This document shows positions 37,367-46,330 of a DNA stretch of 64,000 nucleotides, piece after piece. The stretch lies in NCBI RefSeq assembly GCF_003730115.1, contig NZ_RJVP01000002.1, positions 372,001 through 436,000 of the forward strand. Reading direction: 5' to 3'. Positions within the stretch are counted from its first letter, which is position 1. Each line of letters begins with the position of its first letter. The notes under the pieces are model-generated. The model saw nothing but the letters and a program-made list of their open reading frames with translations. It did not search any database and was not told the origin of the DNA. The stretch is from Pseudomethylobacillus aquaticus (GTDB lineage Bacteria > Pseudomonadota > Gammaproteobacteria > Burkholderiales > Methylophilaceae). Position numbers and translations under genes: made by a program.

Positions 37367-39793
37367 CTATACCGTGATGGTGTCGAACTCCTTGTGCGTG
37401 TCGCGTTTCTGCGCACGCTCGGCCCATGGGTCCACGGCACCCTGCAGCGCGTACAGCAGGCGTTCGAACGCGGCTTTACGGCCTTCCGCGTCTTCGAGGA
37501 TGCGCTGCTTCACAGAATCCAGGCCGACACGTTCGATCCAGTGCACGGTACGGTCCAGGTAACGCGCTTCTTCGCGGTAGATCTGGATGAAGGCGCCCGA
37601 ATATTCGATGACCTCTTCCGCCGTCTTCACTTTGCACAGGAACTGCGCGACTTCGGTCTTGATGCCACCGTTACCGCCTACATAGATCTCCCAACCGGAA
37701 TCCACACCGATGATGCCCACGTCCTTGATGCCGGATTCGGCACAGTTGCGCGGGCAGCCGGAGACCGCGAACTTCACCTTGTGCGGTGCCCACATGTGGT
37801 CGAAGGCTTTTTCGATGTCGATGCCCAGTTGCGTGGAATTCTGTGTGCCGAAACGGCAGAACTCGGAGCCCACGCAGGTTTTCACGGTGCGTATGCTCTT
37901 GCCGTAGGCGTAGCCGGACGGCATGTCCAGGTCCGCCCATACCTTGGGCAGGTTCTCGCGGCTGATACCGAGCAGGTCGATACGCTGACCGCCGGTGACT
38001 TTCACCATGGGCACGGCGTATTTGTCGGCCACATCGGCGATCTTGCGCAGCTGATCCGGGCTGGTGACGCCGCCATACATGCGCGGGATCACCGAGTAGG
38101 TGCCGTCTTTCTGGATGTTGGCGTGCACGCGCTCGTTGATGAAGCGCGATTGCGGATCGTCCACCGCCTCGTGCGGCCAGGTGGAGATCAGGTAGTAGTT
38201 GAGGGCAGGGCGGCAGGTGGCGCAGCCGTTCGGGGTGCGCCAGCCCATGCCGCGCATGGCATCCGGGATATTGAGGTATTTATGGGTACGGATCTCCTGA
38301 CGCACGGTCTCGTGGCTCATGTCGGTACAACCGCACACCGCCTTGCTGGTGGACGGCGGCGCATAGCCACCGCCCAGCGTGGAAGCGAGGATCTGCTCCA
38401 CCAGGCCCACGCAGGAGCCGCAGCTGGAACCCGCCTTGGTCTGCTTCTTCACGTCGTCTATCGTGAACAGGCCCTTTTCCTTGACGGCCTTGACGATGGT
38501 GCCCTTGCACACGCCGTTGCAGCCACATACTTCCATCTCGTCGGTCATCGCCGACGCCTTGTCCTGACCCTGATGGCCGGTGTTGCCCAAGCTGTCCTGG
38601 CCGAACATCAGGTGGTCGCGGATCTCGTGGATGGGCTTTTTGTCACGCAGCAGCTGAAAGTACCAGCTGCCATCCGTGGTATCACCATAAAGCACGCTGC
38701 CGATGATTTTGTCATCTTTAATGATCAGCTTCTTGTAAACACCTCCCACCGCATCGTGCAAAACGATCTCTTCGGTGTCCTCGCCGCCGCTGAAGTCGCC
38801 GGCCGAGAACAGATCGATGCCGGTCACCTTGAGCTTGGTCGAGGTGACCGAGCCCACGTAGCGGCCGATCCCGAAGTTGGCCAGGTGCGTGGCGCACACC
38901 TTGGCCATTTCAAACAGAGGCGCGACCAGGCCGTAGCTGATGCCACGGTGTGCCACGCATTCACCCACGGCGTACACACGCGGGTCATAGGTCTGCATCG
39001 TGTCGTTGACGACGATGCCGCGATTGCAATAGATGCCAGCGGATTCTGCCAGTGCGTAATTGGGGCGTATGCCTACCGCCATCACCACCAGGTCAGCCTG
39101 GATTTGCTGGCCGTCCTTGAAACGCACCGCAGCGACACGACCGTCCTTGCCTATCAGTTGTTCGGTATCTTTTTGCAGCAGGAAGGTCAGGCCTTTGGCC
39201 TCCAGCGATTTCTGCAGCATCTTGCCTGCGGTCCTGTCGAGCTGACGTTCCAGCAGCCATTCGTTCCTGTGCACCACGGTCACGTCCATGCCCTGGATCT
39301 TGAGGCCGTTGGCCGCTTCCAGGCCGAGCAGACCGCCGCCTATGACCACGGCATGCTTGAACTGCTTGGCGGTGTCTATCATGGTGTCCACGTCCTTGAT
39401 GTCGCGGAAGCCGATCACACCCTGCAGATCACCACCCGGGATGGGCAGCATGAAGGGCTTGGAGCCGGTGGCCAGCAACAGGCGGTCGTACTCTGCCTCG
39501 CTGCCATCTTCGGCGTAGGCGATGCGCCGCATGCGGTCTATCTTGTTGATGCGTTTGCCCACGTGCAGGGTGATGTTGTTCTCCGCATACCACTCGCGCG
39601 AGTTGAGTATGATGTCCGAGATGGTCTGCTCGCCCGCCAGCACCGGCGACAGCATGATGCGGTTGTAATTGGGGTGTGGTTCGTCACCGAACACCGTGAT
39701 GTCATACAGATCGGGTGCGATCTTCAGCAGCTCCTCCACGGTGCGCATGCCTGCCATGCCGTTGCCTATCACTACCAGTTTCATTTTTTGCAT
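37367..39793 (-). CDS. nirB: nitrite reductase (NADH) large subunit
   Basis: An 808-aa cytoplasmic siroheme enzyme. N-terminal FAD and NADH sites appear as VVIGNGMAGMRT and VVIGGGLLGLEAANG. Two BFD-like [2Fe-2S] regions follow (CGCNGVCKG with CGSCVG; CGC with CATC). The siroheme/[4Fe-4S] cysteines are in TCVGSEFCRFG and SGCPRNCAES. It reduces nitrite to ammonium with NirD. AGGAG lies before ATG 39793. The SUMT gene for siroheme lies just upstream. Confidence 0.96.
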   Translation of the reverse strand: MQKMKLVVIGNGMAGMRTVEELLKIAPDLYDITVFGDEPHPNYNRIMLSPVLAGEQTISDIILNSREWYAENNITLHVGKRINKIDRMRRIAYAEDGSEAEYDRLLLATGSKPFMLPIPGGDLQGVIGFRDIKDVDTMIDTAKQFKHAVVIGGGLLGLEAANGLKIQGMDVTVVHRNEWLLERQLDRTAGKMLQKSLEAKGLTFLLQKDTEQLIGKDGRVAAVRFKDGQQIQADLVVMAVGIRPNYALAESAGIYCNRGIVVNDTMQTYDPRVYAVGECVAHRGISYGLVAPLFEMAKVCATHLANFGIGRYVGSVTSTKLKVTGIDLFSAGDFSGGEDTEEIVLHDAVGGVYKKLIIKDDKIIGSVLYGDTTDGSWYFQLLRDKKPIHEIRDHLMFGQDSLGNTGHQGQDKASAMTDEMEVCGCNGVCKGTIVKAVKEKGLFTIDDVKKQTKAGSSCGSCVGLVEQILASTLGGGYAPPSTSKAVCGCTDMSHETVRQEIRTHKYLNIPDAMRGMGWRTPNGCATCRPALNYYLISTWPHEAVDDPQSRFINERVHANIQKDGTYSVIPRMYGGVTSPDQLRKIADVADKYAVPMVKVTGGQRIDLLGISRENLPKVWADLDMPSGYAYGKSIRTVKTCVGSEFCRFGTQNSTQLGIDIEKAFDHMWAPHKVKFAVSGCPRNCAESGIKDVGIIGVDSGWEIYVGGNGGIKTEVAQFLCKVKTAEEVIEYSGAFIQIYREEARYLDRTVHWIERVGLDSVKQRILEDAEGRKAAFERLLYALQGAVDPWAERAQKRDTHKEFDTITV

Positions 39794-39848
39794 TGTTTGC
39801 TCCTGCTCACGGCATCTGCCCTTATTCCTGAAATGTATGCGATGCGCC

Positions 39849-40598
39849 TCATGCGGCGGCGGCCAGTGCCGTTGCCAGCATCGCGCTGTCTGCCAGTCTT
39901 ACTACTTCACCTACCACGATGATGGCGGGGCTTTCCAGGCCTTGCTGGTGTACCGCCATGCTCAGTTCTGCAAGCGTGCTGATCACTTGCCGCTGCTGTT
40001 GCAAGGTGCCGTTCTGTATCGCCGCGGCGGGCATGTCGGCGGGCATGCCCGCGTCCAGCAGGCCGCGACTGATCTCGGCCAGATGTTTCATGCCCATGTA
40101 GATCACCAGCGTGGTGCCGCTGGCCACCAGTGCCTGCCAGTCCGGGCTGCCGCCGTCCTGCGTGTGGCCGGTGATGAAGCTGACGCCATGTGTGTAAGCG
40201 CGGTGCGTGACCGGGATGCCGATACTGGCAGGCACCGCCACACCGCTGCTGATGCCGGGCACGGTCTCCACCGGGATGCCGGCTGCACGCAGCGCCAGCA
40301 TCTCCTCCCCGCCACGTCCGAACAGGAACGGGTCGCCGCCCTTGAGGCGCACCACGGTCTGCCCTTGTTCTGCCAGCGAGATCATCAAGCGGTTGATGAA
40401 GTGCTGCGGCGTGGACTGACAACCACCGCGTTTGCCCACTTCCACCACACGTGCCTGCGGCGCGTGCTGCAGCAGCGCGCGATTGACCAGGTCGTCGATG
40501 AGGATGACGTCTGCCGCCTGCAGCGCCTTGACCGCTTTCAGGGTGATCAGGTCGGCATCGCCGGGGCCTGCGCCCACCAGATAGACGCTTGCTTTCAT
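39849..40598 (-). CDS. cobA: uroporphyrinogen-III C-methyltransferase
   Basis: SUMT (249 aa) methylates uroporphyrinogen III twice to precorrin-2, the precursor of the siroheme needed by NirB. The SAM-binding [36 protein letters not shown] and TLVIYMGM motifs are present. I use ATG 40598 with GAGG 6 bp upstream. It is the CobA-type single domain with no CysG oxidase/chelatase part, so those steps must be encoded elsewhere. Its ATG overlaps the stop of a possible 46-codon ORF. Confidence 0.94.
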   Translation of the reverse strand: MKASVYLVGAGPGDADLITLKAVKALQAADVILIDDLVNRALLQHAPQARVVEVGKRGGCQSTPQHFINRLMISLAEQGQTVVRLKGGDPFLFGRGGEEMLALRAAGIPVETVPGISSGVAVPASIGIPVTHRAYTHGVSFITGHTQDGGSPDWQALVASGTTLVIYMGMKHLAEISRGLLDAGMPADMPAAAIQNGTLQQQRQVISTLAELSMAVHQQGLESPAIIVVGEVVRLADSAMLATALAAAA

Positions 40599-40735
40599 CG
40601 TGCACCTCGCATGGTTTGTTGCATGCTTTGTTCGATCGGCCGCCCAGCGAACAAGGGGGTCACTAGCCAGCCAGAAGCCAGCGCAAGGCTGGCGTGGCAG
40701 GGTGTACATGCATGTAGATCGTGTAGTGTTGCCAT
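40595..40735 (-). CDS. candidate small ORF, 46 aa, coupled to cobA
   Basis: Starting at ATG 40735 with GGA upstream, it reads MATLHDLHACTPCHASLALA and ends TMRGAR. Its TGA overlaps the cobA ATG (ATGA), a usual sign of coupling. It has a CTPC pair. I do not recognise it. It could be a real small protein of the nitrate operon or a chance frame in the 300-bp gap. Confidence 0.35.
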   Translation of the reverse strand: MATLHDLHACTPCHASLALASGWLVTPLFAGRPIEQSMQQTMRGAR

Positions 40736-40824
40736 GGTGATTCCATTTCTCGGTTGGTCTTGCTAACGTTCTTTGCTCAATTGCTGCTTTTTGAATCTAG
40801 GTGCTTTTGAATGTTTGCTTGTTG

Positions 40825-40853
40825 CAGGCGCCGACACGTTGTCCCGGCGCCTG
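40825..40853. other. GC-rich hairpin between the porin gene and cobA
   Basis: A perfect 9-bp stem (40825-40833 with 40845-40853) with an 11-nt loop. No T-run follows on the minus strand, so it looks more like an mRNA-stability or processing element than a terminator. Apart from this and the small ORF I see nothing in 40736-40899. Confidence 0.6.
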
Positions 40854-40899
40854 ATCCTCTTGTTTATCTCGCCTGGCTTTTCTCGCTAGAGTTGTTCCA

Positions 40900-42315
40900 T
40901 CAGAACGACAACATCACGGTGGCCCAGATCTTCTCGGTGTCCGCTTTGCGGAAGGCGCGCTGACTGGCGGCCAGCGAAGTGCCGTAGACGTCGTCTTCCA
41001 TGAACTTGGCATATTCCAGCTTGGCCATCAGCTTGTCGCTGAACGGGTAGGTGACGCCGATATCGAATTCCTTGCCGTACTGGTTGGCCGATTGCCCGCC
41101 CAGCGTGGTGAAGTTCTCGTCGGAGCGGAACACATGGTATTCGGCACTGATCTTGGCTTTGGCCACGGTGGTGGCGACCGTGACATAGGTGTCACGTATG
41201 CCCTGACGTGGGGTCACCAGGAACAGGTCGGCCCAGCCCTGGAACAAGTGGTTGGTGCCCAGTGGCGTCTGGAACGCATACTGGCCGTTGTTGCTGGACA
41301 GCACTTCGTGGTCCAGGCGGATCGACCATTTGTCGAAGGCGGCACCGCCACCCAGGCGCAGGTAATGCGCGTTGATCAGCGAGCTGCCATCCTTGTAGTC
41401 GTTCTGCTTGGCGAATTCGGCGGTGTAGATCGCTTTCCAGTTGTCGTCGATCTTGCGTACGCCATCGAGACGCAGGCCCAGCGTGCGGCTGCTGGCATCG
41501 GTGGTGGCGCCCGGCGTGCTGTCACTGCTGGCGCCCAGACCGTTGCCGCCTTGCGGGATGTTGCCTGCCGCCGCCGGGTTGCCCAGGTTCTGGCTCAGGT
41601 TGTCTGCGTCGATGAAGTAGCCATAGCCCACCAGCGATTCGCTGGGCGAGATGCGGTATTTGGCGTTGACGATCTCGATATTGCCGTCACGCAGCTCGGT
41701 GTTGATCTGGCGCACCTTGTCGAAGTGCGCAAGGAAGATCTCGGTATCCGGGATGGATTTGTTGGTGACGGACAGGCCGTCGAACACCTGCATCACCTGA
41801 CGGAACGCGATGTCACCCACAAAACGCACATTGTCCAGATTGACTTGCTGGCGACCAAAGCGCGCCTTGGTGTTCTTGATGCCGGTCCAGTCCACGAACA
41901 GCTGGTTGATGTTGGTGTATTCCGGATCCACCACCACAGCATGTTCGGCACGGCTGACTTGTGGCACATTGCCTTCACGGTCGTTGAATTCATCTTCGAT
42001 CTTGGCCACATCGATGACCTGCACGGCAGCGCTGAAGTTGTGGAACGGCGCGCTCTGCCAGCCGATCAGGCTGCGCAGCGTGAAGGCATTGGCGCTTTCC
42101 AGCTTGTCGCCATTGGCCTGGAACAGGTCCTGATCCACGTGTTCATAGCGCAGGCGCAGGCTGGACAGGCTCTTGCCATCCTTGATGGCATCCAGCAAGG
42201 TGTATTCCGGCACCAGGTCCAGTTCGGCGGCCTGCACCGCAGGCTGGGCCAGACCGAATGCCAGCAGCACAGCGAGTGAAACTTGACGCAAGGGGTAAGT
42301 CATATTAGTTTGCAC
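40900..42315 (-). CDS. outer-membrane channel, alginate-export/OprO-like family
   Basis: A 471-aa beta-barrel with a Sec signal peptide (VSLAVLLAFGLAQPAVQA, cut before AELD) and a terminal phenylalanine (TVMLSF) for BAM-dependent insertion. Alternating amphipathic strands run throughout. Relatives are annotated as alginate export proteins, but the setting between nrtD and cobA argues for nitrate or nitrite passage. The start is GTG 42315, with AAGGAG 7 bp upstream; an ATG at 42303 is the alternative. Confidence 0.82.
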   Translation of the reverse strand: MQTNMTYPLRQVSLAVLLAFGLAQPAVQAAELDLVPEYTLLDAIKDGKSLSSLRLRYEHVDQDLFQANGDKLESANAFTLRSLIGWQSAPFHNFSAAVQVIDVAKIEDEFNDREGNVPQVSRAEHAVVVDPEYTNINQLFVDWTGIKNTKARFGRQQVNLDNVRFVGDIAFRQVMQVFDGLSVTNKSIPDTEIFLAHFDKVRQINTELRDGNIEIVNAKYRISPSESLVGYGYFIDADNLSQNLGNPAAAGNIPQGGNGLGASSDSTPGATTDASSRTLGLRLDGVRKIDDNWKAIYTAEFAKQNDYKDGSSLINAHYLRLGGGAAFDKWSIRLDHEVLSSNNGQYAFQTPLGTNHLFQGWADLFLVTPRQGIRDTYVTVATTVAKAKISAEYHVFRSDENFTTLGGQSANQYGKEFDIGVTYPFSDKLMAKLEYAKFMEDDVYGTSLAASQRAFRKADTEKIWATVMLSF

Positions 42316-42355
42316 GGTGTTGCTCCTTCTTTAGCGAGTGGTGAGTGACGTTTCG

Positions 42356-42379
42356 GCCCGCCTTGTGCGGGCTTTTTTT
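42356..42379 (+). terminator. plus-oriented terminator-like hairpin inside the minus-strand operon
   Basis: A 6-bp GC stem (42356-42361 with 42367-42372) is followed by seven T on the plus strand. All nearby genes run the other way. For minus-strand transcripts it is only a hairpin, perhaps an RNase-stabilising element between nrtD and the porin gene. Confidence 0.55.
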
Positions 42380-42407
42380 CGGCCATTATTTTTATGCTGG
42401 CTCGGAT

Positions 42408-43196
42408 TTATGCTGCTTTGGCATGGCGTTCGTGCAGGAACTTCAGCACTTCGCTGCGCAAATGGTTGTAGTGCGGGTCTTCGGCCAGTGCCAGACGCTG
42501 GCGTGGGCGTTGCAGGTCCACTTCCAGGATCTCGCCTATGGTGGCGGCCGGGCCGTTGGTCATCATGACGATGCGGTCGGACAGCAGCACGGCTTCATCC
42601 ACATCGTGGGTGACCATCACCGCGGTGCAGCCGGATTTGGCCATGATGCCCATCAGTTCATCCTGCAGATGGGCACGGGTCAGCGCATCCAGCGCACCGA
42701 ATGGCTCATCCAGCAGCAGCACCTTGGGTTCCATGGCCAGGGCGCGGGCGATACCGACACGCTGCTTCATGCCGCCGGAGATCTCGCCGGGACGTTTCTC
42801 TGCGGCGTGCGACAGGCCCACCAGTTCCAGCACGGCACTGGTGCGTGCACGCATCTGGGCTTTGCTTTCGCTGGCGGAAAAGACGCGTTCCACGGCCAGG
42901 TAGACGTTCTCGAAACAGCTCAGCCAGGGCAGCAGGGAATGGTTCTGGAACACCACGGCGCGTTCCGGGCCCGGGCCTGCGATCTCGCGGCCGGCACAGA
43001 ACAGCAGGCCGTCGGTGGGTTGTAGCAGTCCTGCGATCAGGTTCAGCACCGTGGATTTGCCACAGCCGGAGTGCCCGATGATGGAGACGAACTCGCCTTG
43101 TTTCACTTGCAGGTTGATGTTGCGCAGGGCTTCGAAGCGGCCTTGCTTGGTGTGGAACACCATGTTCACGTTTTCCAGCTCGACATATTTATGCAC
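42408..43196 (-). CDS. nrtD: nitrate ABC transporter ATP-binding protein
   Basis: A 262-aa ATPase. Walker A is GHSGCGKST (41-49), signature EISGGMKQRVGIARALA, Walker B VLLLDEPFGALD, and the switch histidine is in MVTHDVDEA. The ISGGMKQR form is usual for nitrate/taurine-type importers. The start is GTG 43196, with GGGAG 7 bp upstream. There is no NrtC-like solute-binding fusion. Confidence 0.93.
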   Translation of the reverse strand: MHKYVELENVNMVFHTKQGRFEALRNINLQVKQGEFVSIIGHSGCGKSTVLNLIAGLLQPTDGLLFCAGREIAGPGPERAVVFQNHSLLPWLSCFENVYLAVERVFSASESKAQMRARTSAVLELVGLSHAAEKRPGEISGGMKQRVGIARALAMEPKVLLLDEPFGALDALTRAHLQDELMGIMAKSGCTAVMVTHDVDEAVLLSDRIVMMTNGPAATIGEILEVDLQRPRQRLALAEDPHYNHLRSEVLKFLHERHAKAA

Positions 43197-43207
43197 GATG
43201 CTCTCCC

Positions 43208-44134
43208 TTACTCGTAACTGAAGCGTCTGGCGATCAGCAGCAGGCCTTGCTCAAGCAGCAAGCCGACGATGCCGACCACGAAGATGGCGATGATGATGTG
43301 CTCGACATTGAGGTTGTTCCATTCGTCCCACACCCAGAAGCCGATGCCCACACCGCCGGTCAACATCTCGGCGGCCACAATCACCAGCCAGGCCACGCCG
43401 ATGGACAGGCGCACACCGGTCATCATGTAAGGCAGCACGGAAGGGAACAGGATGCGCGTGAAGATCTTCCATTCGGACAGCTTCAGCACGCGTGCCACGT
43501 TCATGTAGTCCTGCGGCACCTTGCTGACGCCCACGGCGGTGTTGATGATCATCGGCCAGATGGCGGAGATGAAGATCACCCAGATCGCTGCCGGGTCGGC
43601 CGCCTTGAACACCAGCAGGCCGATAGGCAGCCAGGCCAGTGGCGACACTGGACGCAGCAGGCTGATGACGGGCGCTACCATGCGTGACATGAACTGGAAG
43701 CGGCCGATGATGAAGCCGAGCGGGATGCCGATCAGCGCGGCCATGCCAAAACCCAGGCCGACGCGCTGCAGCGAGCTGAGGATGTTCCAGCCTATGCCCT
43801 GATCGTTCGGGCCATTGTTGTAGAACGGGTCGCTGAACAGTGCCACCGCCGAATGCCAGGTGGAGATCGGTCCGGGCAGACCGTCGGATTGCTGCGAGAC
43901 CAGCGCCCACAGCGCGCCGAACAGCAGCAGGCCGAACATGGGCGGCAGGAACCAGCCTGCGAACTGGCGTGCCAGTTGCGACCACTGGATGCCAGGCCTG
44001 GGGGCGGCGGCCACGGTGGAAACGGTGACCGGTGCAGCGGCTGGCGTCAGCACGCTGACATTGGCCACAGGCGGTGCTGCCACTTCGTTGGCAGCGTCGG
44101 GGACCACGCTGAGTTTGATCAAAGCTTGCGTCAT
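43208..44134 (-). CDS. nrtB: nitrate ABC transporter permease
   Basis: A 308-aa inner-membrane permease with about six spans and an N-terminal Ala/Val-rich extension of about 50 residues. The cytoplasmic EAA-type loop is near GVSKVPQDYMNVARVLKLSEWK. It pairs with NrtA and NrtD; the gap to nrtD is 11 bp. AGGAG lies upstream of the ATG. Confidence 0.92.
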   Translation of the reverse strand: MTQALIKLSVVPDAANEVAAPPVANVSVLTPAAAPVTVSTVAAAPRPGIQWSQLARQFAGWFLPPMFGLLLFGALWALVSQQSDGLPGPISTWHSAVALFSDPFYNNGPNDQGIGWNILSSLQRVGLGFGMAALIGIPLGFIIGRFQFMSRMVAPVISLLRPVSPLAWLPIGLLVFKAADPAAIWVIFISAIWPMIINTAVGVSKVPQDYMNVARVLKLSEWKIFTRILFPSVLPYMMTGVRLSIGVAWLVIVAAEMLTGGVGIGFWVWDEWNNLNVEHIIIAIFVVGIVGLLLEQGLLLIARRFSYE

Positions 44135-44151
44135 GATGGTTGCGCTCCTGC

Positions 44152-45435
44152 TCAGGCTTTGATCTTGAAGCTGGCGGCATAGGCCTGCGGGTCTTTACCG
44201 TCCCAGACCAAGCCATCGATGAGCTTGCTGCTGCGCATCGGGTCGCTAGGTACCGCGATACCCAGTGCCGTGGCGGCATCGGTGTACAGGTCGATGCGGT
44301 TCACCTTCTTGGCGATGCCCAGGTAATCCGGGTCGCTCTTCAGCAGGCCCCAGCGTTTGTGCTGGGTCAGGAACCACATGCCGTCGGACAGGTAAGGGAA
44401 GCTCACTTTGCCGTCGTTGAAGAACTTCATGTAGTTGGGATCTTCCCACTTCTTGCCGATGCCGTTGTCGTAGTGACCCAGGAAGCGGCCTTCGATGACT
44501 TCTTCCGGCGCGTTCACATAGGATTTGCTGGCGATCAGCTTGGCCACCTTGGAACGGTTGGCGGTGGCGTCGATATAACGTGCTGCTTCCAGGATGGCCA
44601 TGATCATGGCGCGGGCAGTGTTCGGGTTTTTGGCGGCGAATTCAGCGGTGGTGCCCAGCACTTTTTCCGGGTGGTCGGTCCAGATGTCCTGCGAGGTGGC
44701 CACGGTGAAGCCGACCTTGTCGTGGATGGCACGGGCGTTCCAGGGTTCGCCCACGCAGTAGCCGTCCATATTGCCGATGCGCATGTTGGCCACCATCTGT
44801 GGTGGTGGTACCACGATGGTCTTGGCATCCTTGAACGGGTCTATGCCGTAAGCCGCCAGCCAGTAGTACAGCCACATGGCGTGGGTGCCGGTGGGGAAGG
44901 TCTGTGCGAAGGTGTAGTCGCGGTTCTCGTTATTGATGAGGCGTTTGAGTGAAGCACCATCCTTGACGCCTTTTTCGCGGATCTGGTTGGCGAGCGTGAT
45001 GCCCTGGCCGTTGTTGTTCAGCGTCATCAGCACGTTCATGTCCTTCTGCTGACCGCCTATGCCCAGCTGCACACCGTAGACCAGGCCGTACAGCACATGG
45101 GCAGCCTGCAGCTCGCCATTGACCATCTTGTCGCGTATGCCGGCCCAGGAGGCTTCCTTGGACGGGGTGATCTTGATGCCGTATTTCTTGTCGAAGCCCA
45201 TCTCGGCGGCGACCACGATAGGGGCACAGTCGGTCAGCGGGATGAAGCCGATCTTGACCTCGGTGATCTCCGGTTTGTCCGTGCCGGCGGCCCAGGCGCT
45301 GCTGCGCAATTTCTCGGGCACCATGCCCATCAGGGCGGATGCGCCCAGGATGCCTGCACTGGCCGCGCTGGCGCGGAAAAAGTTACGACGGCTGTTATCG
45401 ACCGCTGTGGTCGGGGTCTTTTGCTCAACACTCAT
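44152..45435 (-). CDS. nrtA: nitrate-binding protein of the ABC transporter, Tat-exported
   Basis: A 427-aa periplasmic or lipid-free nitrate receptor. The N-terminus has a twin-arginine motif (SRRNFF, 15-20) and a hydrophobic stretch ending near AWA. The NrtA/SsuA core (VKIGFIPLTDCAPIVVA, GYCVGEPWNARA) is intact. AGGAG precedes ATG 45435. The signal peptide distinguishes it from cytoplasmic NasS. It is the first gene after the ANTAR-type leader. Confidence 0.94.
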   Translation of the reverse strand: MSVEQKTPTTAVDNSRRNFFRASAASAGILGASALMGMVPEKLRSSAWAAGTDKPEITEVKIGFIPLTDCAPIVVAAEMGFDKKYGIKITPSKEASWAGIRDKMVNGELQAAHVLYGLVYGVQLGIGGQQKDMNVLMTLNNNGQGITLANQIREKGVKDGASLKRLINNENRDYTFAQTFPTGTHAMWLYYWLAAYGIDPFKDAKTIVVPPPQMVANMRIGNMDGYCVGEPWNARAIHDKVGFTVATSQDIWTDHPEKVLGTTAEFAAKNPNTARAMIMAILEAARYIDATANRSKVAKLIASKSYVNAPEEVIEGRFLGHYDNGIGKKWEDPNYMKFFNDGKVSFPYLSDGMWFLTQHKRWGLLKSDPDYLGIAKKVNRIDLYTDAATALGIAVPSDPMRSSKLIDGLVWDGKDPQAYAASFKIKA

Positions 45436-45465
45436 GCGATTCTCCTGAAACTTTTAGGCAATAAA

Positions 45466-45511
45466 AAAGGCGTCCTGCGGATGGATTAACTCCATCTGCA
45501 AGGACGCCTTT
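45466..45511 (-). terminator. leader terminator upstream of nrtA
   Basis: A stem of 20 bp with a single bulged base (45466-45485 with 45491-45511) and a 5-nt loop. On the minus strand it is followed by a T-run (TTTTTTATT). It lies 30 nt before nrtA, downstream of nasT, and is the expected target of antitermination. Confidence 0.92.
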
Positions 45512-45518
45512 GTCCGGT

Positions 45519-45575
45519 GGTCAACGTTGACCTGATTACTTCAAACTTGCTACAACAAACCCGCCGTTGGGCCTG
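45519..45575 (-). promoter_or_regulatory. two-hairpin ANTAR target in the nrtA leader
   Basis: Reading the minus strand, hairpin 1 is CAGGCCC-AACGGC-GGGTTTG (45575-45556), with a 7-bp stem including two G-U pairs. Hairpin 2 is GGTC-AACGTT-GACC (45532-45519). Both loops are six bases with A at position 1 and G at position 4, the published ANTAR-protein signature. The terminator starts 7 nt later. NasT from the adjacent gene is the obvious ligand. Confidence 0.8.
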
Positions 45576-45614
45576 CCGTCATTACAATCCAGTACTAGCT
45601 GGTTTCGCGTTGGC

Positions 45615-46190
45615 TCAGAACAGCAACTTTGCTGCCTGTACCACTTGTTCTGCCAGTGTGGCCAGCTTGATGTTCTCGCGCATGGCCATGTTTCTTAACA
45701 GCAGGTAGGCTTCGTTCTCGTCCACACCACGCTGCTTCATGAGCAAGCCCTTGGCTTTCTCGATCACCTTGCGCTCGCTGAGCTTGGCGTTGGCCTCGTT
45801 CAGCTCCAGGCGCAGGGCCTTGAATTCTTCGAACCGTGCGATCGCCGCATCCATGATCGGTTTCAGACGCTCGCTGGGCAGGTTGCCCACCACATAAGCA
45901 CTGACACCGGCGCGCGTCGCTGCGCGTATCTTTTCGGTATCGCCATCATGCGTGAACATGATGGTCGGCTTGGGCGCGTTCTGGCTCATCACGATCACAT
46001 GTTCCAGCGTATCCCGACTTGGCGACTCGGTATCGATGATCACCACATCAGGATGCAAGCGGTTCACAGCATCGTCCAGGTTCGCGGTATCAGTCAGATG
46101 AGCGATCACTTCGTACCCGGCTGCTGTTAGCGATTCCTTGAGCGGAGCTGTCCGCTCCAAGTGATTATCAACCAGCATGACCCGGAGCAT
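45615..46190 (-). CDS. nasT: ANTAR-domain response regulator, nitrate antiterminator
   Basis: A 191-aa protein with a receiver-like domain (MLRVMLVDNHLERT, Asp53 in VVIIDTESPS) and a C-terminal ANTAR RNA-binding domain (LSERKVIEKAKGLLMKQRGVDENEAYLLLR). In Azotobacter and Paracoccus, NasT binds nas leader RNA and prevents termination once nitrate frees it from NasS. ATG 46190 is preferred; TTG 46196 adds two residues. Its target-like leader lies directly downstream. No nasS gene is in the window. Confidence 0.93.
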   Translation of the reverse strand: MLRVMLVDNHLERTAPLKESLTAAGYEVIAHLTDTANLDDAVNRLHPDVVIIDTESPSRDTLEHVIVMSQNAPKPTIMFTHDGDTEKIRAATRAGVSAYVVGNLPSERLKPIMDAAIARFEEFKALRLELNEANAKLSERKVIEKAKGLLMKQRGVDENEAYLLLRNMAMRENIKLATLAEQVVQAAKLLF

Positions 46191-46224
46191 TGCCAACCCA
46201 ACAAAAGTGATTCAAACCGCATTA

Positions 46225-46240
46225 TGCAATTGCCATGCCA
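46225..46240 (-). promoter_or_regulatory. sigma-54 promoter of nasT and the nitrate operon
   Basis: The minus strand reads TGGCATGGCAATTGCA. The -24 GG and -12 GC are separated by the required 10 bp, and all but one base of the TGGCAC-N5-TTGCA consensus match. Predicted start is near 46213, about 20 nt before nasT. Confidence 0.85.
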
Positions 46241-46330
46241 GAAATGTGGGATTTTTTTTAAGATGATGATGCGGAAAGGGAATTTTCCGTATGGCTAGGA
46301 AGGCCGGTGCATGCTGGCGCATCTGCCTGG

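Noticed and set aside
37319-39922. 867-aa plus-strand ORF antisense to nirB
   Set aside because: Its product is His/Val/Ala-rich without motifs, while nirB on the other strand has complete cofactor motifs.
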